Of a DNA stretch of 64,000 bases, positions 54,867 to 64,000 are shown in pieces. How positions within the stretch are numbered: position 1 is the first letter of the stretch; every line of letters starts with the position of its first letter. Below the pieces are notes generated by a model. It was not told the origin of the DNA. It saw only the letters and a program-made list of their open reading frames with translations, and searched no databases. Source of the stretch: Chondrosia reniformis (Eukaryota > Porifera > Demospongiae > Chondrillida > Chondrillidae); NCBI GenBank assembly GCA_947172415.1, contig OX359200.1, forward strand, positions 4,156,501 to 4,220,500. Reading direction: 5' to 3'. A program made the position numbers and the translations under genes.

Positions 54867-56520
54867 GCCAAGACCTAACTTTTAATGACTACTATATAGT
54901 GCATGCATTTATTTAGCTTTGTTAGATCGAGTTTTCTCTATTCTACTATATACCTATTCATCATTGCCCTGCATGATGAGGAATGAACATCTTAATTTTG
55001 TTCATAAATTTACTATACATGCATACGTATAACCTTGCCAATATTATTTACATAATGTATGCATTCTCTTCCAATTACGTACATATGTGTATTCTATGGC
55101 TTTTCTATCTCGTTTAATTTTCAGTAGTCTCCTACTGGGGTTACAAGTTTCCCCTGGTGCTCTTTAATATTATTGTCATTATTTCCTTTATATATATGGT
55201 CCATGAACTTTGCAATGCGGTAACATCAATTGGTGCAGATGTTCTGTTCTGTATGCATTACGCAATACCAGTATCACACATGTAAGTAGTCATCAGTGAC
55301 CGGTCTTTTGATAAGTGCACACACAAAGTTAGTTTGAGGAGAATGGTCTAATCAACATTATACCATTTCTATTATGACCTCATTCCCACTGTAGAGCACA
55401 CTGCAGTTACATTCATTAGTGTAATAATGTATGTGAAACTGGTGACCACACATTATTTTGACAAATATGTTAATGAACCAGACTGTGATATGGTAACCTA
55501 TAAGAAAACGTTTCATGGACTGCACTAGACAAAATTAAATAAATAATGCTCCTGGCCATGGCCCTCTGTATATGCTTTGTACTGCTATAAAATTTGTTCT
55601 GATTTTATGCATCACATGCAGATCCTGAGGGGTACACCCACATTCCAATATAAACTTTACAGTAGTGAACATTATCCCAAGTCACTTTGACACCCACCTG
55701 ATGGTAGTAGATGGTGTCCCAGAGCAGCTGGTTTAATGAGGCTATAAAACTATATATCTCAACTGTTTATATGCTCCCAAATTCATACCTAAAGTATGTA
55801 TATAACACATTTGGCACATTGCTGGCTCACTGCGCATGCATAAGGGATGAGATGGTTTATACTAACCTAACAATTTGCCCCTGCACCAATCTAAGGATCT
55901 GATATTACCAGTGTCCCAACTAATGGTATTTCATTCCCCATACCAACTATTATTGAGTTTCTAGACTTTTCATGGATTAGTTGTTAATGTTGTTTCTTTT
56001 TCTGGATTCAATAAAGTATAAAACTATGTGACATCTTCACATTAAATTGCTGTGTTCTCTACATGAAAAATTTAATATACCATTTTCCTACATGCTATAT
56101 GCCTTTTCTGTAAAAGAGCCTATAGGGGAACTAAACCTGAAGAGAGCTTTGGATGAGGATACAGGAGTCTTTTCTTCCTTCTTTTCCCTTCTTTCATCTT
56201 CATCTCCACTGGGTCAGACAGCTGTTTCTGGGAATTCCACCGGTACCCTTCATCAGTGATCCTGGGAGCCTTCGTCTTTTCTTTATCTTAAGTAATTGAT
56301 CTTCTGTGAATCATGTGTATTCTATGGCTGCTATGTGTATTCTATGGCTTTTCTATCACATTTAATTTTCATGCAGTAGTCTCCTACTAGGGTTACAAGT
56401 TCCCCCTGGTTTGATTGTCAGTTTATTCTGATAAGAGAATCCATCACCAATTAAAATGTAGACTAATTATTTATCTGGTGGTTAGTTTAGGAGGGATAAC
56501 ATGGAGGAGGCATTGCTGTG
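54867..56520. other. 3' flank of inhibitor copy 3, duplicate of 46-1695
   Basis: Close to 98% identical by eye to the left edge of the window (offset 54821-54825), including the internal 90-bp duplication. No gene seen. Confidence 0.7.
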
Positions 56521-56592
56521 GCAGTTGTAGCTCAGTGGTGGAGCAACTGGTGGTCATAACCAGCTGTCCTGGGTTCGATTCCCGGCAATTGC
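56521..56592 (+). tRNA. tRNA-like sequence, fourth copy
   Basis: Identical 72-nt cloverleaf to 1696-1767, with intact acceptor and T stems and boxes A and B. The same reservation about the anticodon loop applies. Confidence 0.55.
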
Positions 56593-56830
56593 TTCTTTCG
56601 TGTTTTTCTCTCCTATTGATGTTTGACTGATTATACTTGTGGTTTGATTATAACTTCGATTATTCATGTGAATCATTAGAGTATATTTGCTGAAGTCACT
56701 GTTACTGGGTGCATGCATTATGCATGTACAAGTATAACAGAAATAGTCATCGTGACAGGTCTTTTGGTAATAAGTACAGACCGAGTTTTTTGATGAGAAT
56801 GGTCTATATAATGGTCATTTCTGTTATATA

Positions 56831-57325
56831 AAGTAAATAAAAAACATTTACAAAAATGATGTTAGAAGTAGTAATGGCAGTGTTCACTAATACATCTGCA
56901 AAAAGTATTAACACCCCCCTTTCCGAGTTTTATACACACTTTCATACCTTTTGAAACCTGGCGGTTCATAGAGTTTCAAATAGGTTTCATGCCTTCTGAA
57001 ACCTGAAATTTGATCCTGTGGTATTCAAACGGAGGATGTATTAATTGTCATTTCCTCCAAATAATATACTGTAGCCGATAGCCACAAAAACGTTATACCA
57101 GCCTAACATCTTTTTTAACCTGAACAACACACACTAACCTGAAGTAGGAATGGTGTGCCCAATCACAGAAGTGTATGGTTAAGTTACTTAAATTTCAGTA
57201 TATATGCAATTTCAGTATGATTAGCTTTATCATATAATTAGTATCTTAATTGTTTCGCAGATGTATTAATGAACACTGCCATTCCTACTTCCAACATCAT
57301 TTTTGTAAATGTCTTTTATTTACTT
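56831..57325. mobile_element. Non-autonomous TIR element with GT61 fragment (duplicate)
   Basis: Copy of 2006-2501: same long inverted ends, same half-MITE (56905-57020) and same antisense GT61 fragment (57021-57112). Its location matches the segmental duplication, so it is not an independent insertion. Confidence 0.65.
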
Positions 57326-57512
57326 GAATTCCCCCTTGTTTCTTTATAAAACTACTTGTTTTAAATTGATTTGAAAGTTTGGCGAAAATCTCAAAATAAC
57401 GTTAACATCTTAGACAAGAGAAATATGCCGAAACCCATGATCTCTTAATTAAAATATGGCGTCCGAGAAGACCACAATTTTTGCTTTTCACAATTAACAT
57501 GCTTCTTGTAGA

Positions 57513-57878
57513 CAGAGCTGCCAAGTTACATTAGTGAGGATGCTGGAGATTCGACCGTACCCATATATTCAAAGGCGCTGGGATGACGGGCAGCCATATT
57601 TATCAATTTGTGACGTCTGCAAAAAATGGAGGCTAGATCGTCGGAGCAGAACAAAAAGTCGCAGAAAGACCAGAGTGCGGCTACATTAGGATTAGCATAC
57701 CTGCTCTGCTGTAACTCAGACGTTTATCTAAGGCTGTTAATGTTCATCTAAGGTGGTTCACATAAATATATATTTATTTAAATTTTGTACACCCATCCAG
57801 CTCTATTGCTGGAGATTGAGCTTGGTGTGCGTGTGAGATGGAGGTCGTAGCAGAAATGCGTGTGTCTTGGCAGGTCTG
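57513..57878. mobile_element. hAT-like MITE, complete copy
   Basis: 366 bp with inverted ends CAGAGCTGCCAA and TTGGCAGGTCTG, flanked by TGTAGA on both sides. The empty site CTTGTAGAGCGC is at 20672. The ends resemble the 42933-43325 element. Confidence 0.7.
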
Positions 57879-58320
57879 TGTAGAGCGCATTCAGATTTAG
57901 GGCTGTCTATTCCCTAGTTCGGAAATATTTATGACGATTTATAACTTGTACGTGCCCGCCTAAGTTCGCATATTAGCGCTAGTCTATTCAATAAAAGAAG
58001 ATGAAGAAAAAATGAATTTTGGAAATGGGTCTATTCCTGGTTAGCCGATTTTTGAACGCTGTAGAGCGTGTAGAGCGTCGAAACATGTTTTGGCATTTAG
58101 GAAAGCGTGCATTAATGACTGCACATAACCGAAGATAACCGAAAATCGCTTCGTTGGTGATTTATGAGGTAATACATTGGATAGGGCGGCCATTTTTCCC
58201 CGGCCATTCCTACTTAGACATTATCCTGACAAATCCAAAAATACAAAATTTATTATAATCGATATAAAATTGTGGTTTGTATGAACATAAACTACGTAGC
58301 TAAATTAAAGGACAAAATAG

Positions 58321-59926
58321 TCAAGTTGGATTTAGTGATGGATATTGCTTGATCAGCTCCTTTATGACATCTTGAGTATTTACTGTAATCTGAATTTTTT
58401 CAAAAGTTCCTTTGATAACATAGCCATGGTAACGTCTACCTGTCAAGGTTGACAACATTTGAAAACTTGGATTGGAAATTTGTGCTTGTGGAACAAGTTC
58501 AAACATCAGTGCATTATCAGTCAGCCACCAAAGATGAACCAAACCAGCACCATGCACACCTGTGGGAAGAAGGCACGCAAATCTACTTAGTTAAATTGAC
58601 TTTAAAGAATTCACATTGTAACACAATACATAGGTCAGGCAAAAAAAACACTTTTAGTGACTCATGCTGTATCTTGCAACCACAAGTTTCAACTCTTAGA
58701 TTACAAAACCTACCCATAAGGATATCTGCTTCATGGACCATTCTAATTTGATCACATATAGCATAATCCTCCATGAATACAGAATTGACAGTTGCTCTGG
58801 GAAAGCTCTTCTTTAGGTTTTCAATTAATTCATCTTGGTTTTTCAGTACCCGCTGAAATGCTGAGAGTTTGTCATTGGTAAAACGAATGTATGGCTTACG
58901 TAAAATTACTAACATATTAACCTTTCCATCAGTAGGGATGGGTCTGTAATTATCAATCAAACCACAAGCCTGTAAAACTTTAGCTCTAAATTTTGATAGA
59001 TACGTGTCTGTTAATCCAGTGCCATTACATTCAAAGCATTTGTTAATTCTATCATTTTTACACCTAAACGGTACCGAGGCAAATCCCCAAGGTACTATAA
59101 TAATCTCATCGGCACAATGGACCTTGTCTCCGTTAGGAATGTCTTCAATTGCTCTGGTGTTGCCAAAAATCTTTACTTCTAATTCAGGGAACAAAAAAGG
59201 AGTGTTCCACCTGTTCAAACGGAAGATGTAGGAGTCGTCATTTCCTCCAAATTGTTCAATTGCCACAAAAAGGTTATACCAGCCTAACATCTTAAAGTAG
59301 ATATGTACAGCGTGACCACTGTGAATGAACACCTTTCCTTTAATGTAGACCTCACATTTTCCCTTGGGTTGGGCCAATGCAACTCCTTTGACCATTCTCT
59401 CCATGTAGCCTCCATGTTCAACATGATGTGAAAGGTTTCCAAATTTACATTGTGGTGATCTGAGATTGGCACTGATATTATCAGGATAGAGCCACATCCC
59501 ACCATCTGCAAATTCATCCAAATGGTAAGAGCTAGAGGGTTGGAAGCCAGTGTTTCTCAATGCACAAATGCTGATTTTTCCACTGTAATCGGTGCCAATG
59601 CAGTCTATGCGACTGGAAGTATCACTCATGCAGACTCGATAGTGCCGACTGTAAGTACGCTCTATAAACGTTTCACAAAAGGTGCCGGGTTTCCAAGTAG
59701 ATTTAGACTTATTTCCTGACACGCGAAGTCTACTTTTATTCGGATTAAAAGCTGACCGTCCTTGTGTGGAGTTGAACAAATCAAACTTGCCAGACTGAAT
59801 CGGCTGATCATCACGATCAGCTTCACTTAGTATGTCATGAGGAATACTTAGGACTCTTAAAAAGTATATTATTCCAGCTAAAAGTAGCGATACGAAGAAA
59901 ATCCATCTTCTTTTACTATACATCAT
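58321..59926 (-). CDS. GT61-family glycosyltransferase, copy 4
   Basis: Exons 59926-58714 (1213 nt) and 58559-58321 (239 nt), 154-bp intron, 483 aa, open throughout. It is the direct duplicate of copy 1 within the segmental duplication, but has diverged at several codons (CIGTDYSGKISICAL, KFGNLSHHVEH, ELIENLKKSFP). Catalytic HGAG, signal anchor and glycosylation sites are retained. It is followed in the same orientation by the broken copy 5, whose stop is only about 2.2 kb upstream of this gene's start. Confidence 0.85.
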
Positions 59927-62166
59927 TTTTAATCAGTACTGTACGTATATATTAGAGGGCTCTCCTAAATGCATATGCAAATAGCAGCATCCGACCATAG
60001 ATAGAGGAAAGACAAAGCCACAAATTATAGGAAGGCTTTTTGGGACGCCGAAGGCGCCCCTATATATTGTTTTCAAATAACGTAATGGTTTCCTGTCCGT
60101 AGACCAAGGATTTAGAAACCACATTAACTAATACTATGTAACAGCTTGCGCAAAAACGTTTTCTACGTGATATGACCTTGCATGAAAAATTGACGGCATA
60201 CAAGAGTTGACCGGAATTCGTTAGCTAACTGGACATCTGATAAGAACCAACAAGTAGTACGAGTTTACATGGGGGTGCCTGGCACCCCACGAGTTTTTTA
60301 TACTCAAACTAGACTTGTTTTAGAAAACATCTTTAACTCTAGAGATCGATAAAGGAGAGATTTATGGAAAGTATCAATACTGACAGTGAACAGGTATACT
60401 TGATCTTGGAAGAGGAACATGTGTGACCACAGAAGAAAGCACTGGCATTGTTGCTCTTGAATTATACATCATCTATATGCTCACGTCTATATAACTGGTA
60501 ATTTATACATATATAATGCAATAGAATTGCTTCTGTAACTCTCTAATTACTTTATTGACCAAACTGTCAAACTAATGTTAATATGGAATATGGATTCGTT
60601 TTTTAAGTCCCCAAATTACATACAAGATACAGTAGATTGTAGATGCATAGTTTAAGCATAAAGAGAAAAACAAGGTCACTTTGACACTCCAGCCAAGATT
60701 ACCCGCAAGCTGCAGTAGTGATATTTCTTGGTATGATTATACATTTAGGAAAATAGTACATTCAGTTGAGGCTGTTTACAAGATAGATTGACTGAAGTGA
60801 ATGTACATAGCTTAAAGGCCCAATGTCATAAAAGTTGATAAACTACGTATAGCTAAACTAAAGGACATAATTCAATTAATAGTCAAGTTACTTCCAATTC
60901 AGGGAACAAACTTGAAAGGAGTGTTCCACGTAATCAAACGGAAGATGTAGGAATCGTCATTTCCTCCAAATTGTATAGCCAATAGCCACAAAAACGTTAT
61001 ACCAGCCTAACATCTTGTTTAACCTGAACGACACTAACACATTAACCTGAAGTAGGAATGGTGTGCCCAATCACAGAAGTGTATGGTTAAGTTACTTAAA
61101 TTTCAGTATATATGCAACTTCTGTATGATTAGCCTTATCATATAATCAATATCTTAATTGTTTCGCAGATGTCTTAATGAGGGGGTGTGGGGGTGTTGGT
61201 GACCTGGAAGCTAAGAGCAAAGATTAAAAGCAAAGACACAATGGGATGGCCAGAACTCACCTCCAGGGCAGAGAAGAAAAAAAGGAAAAAGAAAAGTGGC
61301 ACCCCCTACCAGCAACATCTGCCCAAACTGATTACTGACTGATTAACTATTAACTGATCTGTGTATATGTGTGTATGTGCTGATATTTACTTTAATTTCT
61401 GTATTTTAAACTGGGCCCCATGAAAAGTAGCCTCTGGCTAATTGGGTATCCCAGTATAAATAAGATAAGTGAAAGTGAATGAACACGGCCATTCCTACTT
61501 CCAACATCATTTTTGTAAATGTCTTCTATTTACTTGTATTCCCCCTTGTTTCTTCTTACCATTACTTGTTTTAAATTGCTTTGAAAGTTTTCTCGGCGAA
61601 AATCTCAAAATAACGTAAACCGTCTTAGACAAGAGAAATATGCCGAAAACCATGATCTCTTAATTAACAGATGGCGTCCGAGAATACCACAATTTTTGTT
61701 TTACACAATTAACATGCTTCTTCAGATTTAGGGCTGTCTATTCCCTCGTTTGGAAATATTTATGACGATTTATAACTTGTACGTGCCCGCATAAGTTCGC
61801 ATATTAGCGCTAGTCTATTCAATAAAACAAGATTAAAAAAAATGAATTTTGGAAATGGGTCTATTCCTGGTTAGCCGCTCTTTGAACGCTGTAGAGCGTG
61901 TAGAGTCCCGAAACATGTTTTGGCATTTAGGAAAGCGTGCATTAATGGCTGCAAATAACCGAAGAGAACCGAAAATCGCTTCGTTGGTGATTTATGAGGT
62001 GTTGCTTGCTAATACATTGGATAGGGCGGCCATTTTTTCCCGGCCATTCCTCCTTAGACATTATCTGACAAATCCAAAAATACAAATTTTAAACTTCACT
62101 ACACTGGATATAAAATTGTGGTTTGTATGACCATAAACTACTTAGTTAAACTAAAGGACATAATAG
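59927..62166. other. Region between GT61 copies 4 and 5
   Basis: Duplicate of 5088-7134: GT61-upstream module, MESINTDSEQ segment (60364), antisense GT61 fragment (60893-61016), TIR-element remnant with nested insertion (61030-61540), then the 3' flank of copy 5. The ISL2EU target is empty at 62011-62014. No inhibitor exons are present here, so this tandem unit has lost that gene. Confidence 0.6.
60893..61016 (-). pseudogene. Fragment of GT61 coding sequence (duplicate)
   Basis: Same antisense GT61 exon 1 fragment as 6014-6142, within the segmental duplication. Confidence 0.7.
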
Positions 62167-63769
62167 TCAAGTTTGATTTAGTGATGGATATTGCTTGATC
62201 AGCTCTTTAATGACATCTTGAGTATTTACTGTAATCTGAATTTTATCAAAAGTTCCTTTGATAACATTGCCATGGTAACGTCTACCTGTCAAGGTAGACA
62301 ACATTTGAAAACTTGAATTGGAAATTTGTGCTTGTGGAACAAGTTCAAACATCAGTGCATTATCAGTCAGCCACCAAAGATGAACCAAACCAGCACCATG
62401 TACACCTGTGGGAAGAAGACATGCAAATCTACTTTGTTAAATTGACTTTAAGGAATTTGAAAGTATCACTTTGTAACACAATACATAGGTCATGCAAATA
62501 GCCAATTTTAGTGACTCATGCTGTATCTTGCAACCACAAGTTTCAACACTTAGATTACAAAACCTACCCATAAGGATATCTACTTCATGGACCATTCTAA
62601 TTTGATCACATATAGCATAATCCTCCATGAATACAGAATTGACAGTTGCTCTGGGAAAGCTTTTCTTTAGGTTATCAATTAATTCATCTTGGTTTTTCAG
62701 TACCCGCTGAAATGCTGAGAGTTTGTCATTGGTAAAATGAATGTATGGCTTACGTAAAATTACTAACATATTAACCTTTCCATCAGTAGGGATGGGTCTG
62801 TAATTATCAACCAAACCACAAGCCGTAAAACCTTAGCTCTAAATTTTGAGAGATACGTGTCTGTTAATCCAGTGCCATTACATTCAAAGCATTTTATAAT
62901 TTTATCATTTTTACACCTAAACGGTACCGAGGCAAATCCCCAAGGTACTATAATAATCTCATCGGCACAATGGACCTTGTCTCCATTAGGAATGTCTTCA
63001 ATTGCTCTGGTGTTGCCAAAAATCTTTACTTCCAATTCAGGGAACAAAAAAGGAGTGTTCCACCTGTTCAAACGGAAGATGTAGGAGTCGTCATTTCCTC
63101 CAAATTGTTCAATTGCCACAAAAAGGTTATACCAGCCTAATATCTTAAAGTAGCGTTACCACTGTGAATGAACACCTTTCCTTTAATGTAGACCTCACAT
63201 TTTCCCTTGGGTTGGGCCAATGCAACTCCTTTGACCATTCTCTCCATGTAGCCTCCATGTTCAACATGTTGTGAAAGGTTTCCAAATTTACATTGTGGTG
63301 ATCTGAGATTGGCACTGATATTATCAGGATAGAGCCACATCCCACCATCTGCAAATTCATCCAAATGGTAAGAGCTAGAGGGTTGGAAGCCAGTGTTTCT
63401 CAATGTACATATCCTGATTTTTCCACTGTAGTCGTTGCCAATGCAGTCTATGCGACTGGAAGTATCACTCATGCAGACTCGATAGTGCCGACTGTAAGTA
63501 CGCTCTATAAACGTTTCACAAAAGGTGCCGGGTTTCCAAGTAGATTTAGACTTATTTCCTGACACGCGAAGTCTACTTTTATTCGGATTAAAAGCTGACC
63601 GTCCTTGTGTGGAGTTGAACAAATCAAACTTGCCAGACTGAATCGGCTGATCATCACGATCAGCTTTACTTAGTATGTCATGAGGAATACTTAGGACTCT
63701 TAAAAAGTATATTATTCCAGCTAAAAGTAGCGATACGAAGAAAATCCATCTTCTTCTACTATACATCAT
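62167..63769 (-). pseudogene. GT61-family glycosyltransferase, copy 5 (frameshifted)
   Basis: Exon 1 63769-62568 and exon 2 62405-62167 align along their whole length with the intact copies. A deletion of about 10 bp near 63150 (where others read AGATATGTACAGCGTGACC) and a 1-bp deletion near 62825 (AAGCCGTAAAA for AAGCCTGTAAAA) break the frame. The signal anchor, stem and HGAG exon are otherwise well preserved, so inactivation is recent. The splice donor and acceptor are intact. Confidence 0.85.
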
Positions 63770-64000
63770 TTTTGATCAGTACTGTATACGTATATTAGAG
63801 GGCTCTCCTAAATGCATATGCAAATAGTAACATCCGCCCGACAAAACAACAAATTCTATAGGAAGGCTTTTTGGGACGCCGCAGGCGCCCCTATATTGTT
63901 TTCAATTAACGTAATGGTTTCCTGTCCGTAACCTTGTAAACCGCGTCTGTCTCCAAAATGGCGAACGCTCGGCTGGCTGTCGTTTTCTAGCTTAAATTAA
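63770..64000. promoter_or_regulatory. GT61-upstream module at the window's right edge
   Basis: Matches 22730-22925 and 48798-49010, including the GACGCCGCAGGCGCCCC hairpin and CTCCAAAATGGCGAACGCTC (IS3EU target, empty and with one mutation). It continues past the window. Confidence 0.5.

Overview
The window is eukaryotic and metazoan. It is AT-rich, with short GT-AG introns, animal-type secreted-inhibitor modules (Kunitz, TIL, pacifastin), a DSTYK-like kinase and many eukaryotic transposons. The look (compact introns, locally amplified gene families, THAP/YqaJ and integrase-type DNA transposons) fits a sponge such as Amphimedon or another early-branching invertebrate. That assignment is inference; no species marker was identified with certainty.

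The backbone is an amplified unit with two genes: (i) a two-exon type II membrane glycosyltransferase of family GT61 on the minus strand, and (ii) a divergent plus-strand multi-domain protease-inhibitor gene (Kunitz - TIL - pacifastin - hydrophobic C-terminal tail). A tRNA-like sequence lies after the inhibitor tail exon in each unit. GT61 copies sit at 3.5-5.1, 21.1-22.7, 47.2-48.8, 58.3-59.9 and 62.2-63.8 kb. Four are open with identical exon lengths (1213 + 239 nt, 483 aa); the fifth is frameshifted. Inhibitor copies sit at 12.6-15.4, 27.1-28.7, 39.5-40.8 (inverted) and 49.9-54.9 kb, and each is damaged in a different way. About 7.2 kb at the left edge (1-7130 plus 11541-11640) is nearly identical to 54.82-62.12 kb, so the window begins and ends in the same segmental duplication.

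The most unusual part is 22.9-41.2 kb, a giant inverted repeat centred near 34250. Its inner arms (29.45-32.49 and 36.01-39.05 kb) are almost perfect mirrors, each carrying two tandem 3' ends of DSTYK-like kinase genes and a facing terminal exon of a possible membrane protein. Its outer arms carry mirrored parts of the inhibitor gene and of the GT61 upstream region. The unpaired core (32.5-36.0 kb) is made of two convergent, heavily deleted and CpG-decayed nuclear rDNA relics (spacer, 18S 5' end, pieces of 28S including the sarcin-ricin loop), with a 23-bp perfect hairpin between them.

Mobile elements explain most of the remaining unit-to-unit differences. A 4.4-kb ISL2EU-type element (THAP transposase plus SWIM/YqaJ nuclease) at 7.13-11.54 kb is itself split by a Penelope-like element with a GIY-YIG domain and a hammerhead-like core. 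An apparently intact IS3EU-type transposon at 22926-26082 has ~40-bp TIRs, a 6-bp target duplication, and empty sites in sister copies. The rest are non-LTR fragments (18.7-19.5 and 43.35-45.6 kb), a fold-back element (17.35-18.34 kb) and several MITEs, one inside a Kunitz exon and one inside a tRNA-like gene. Some small TIR elements carry fragments of the GT61 coding region.
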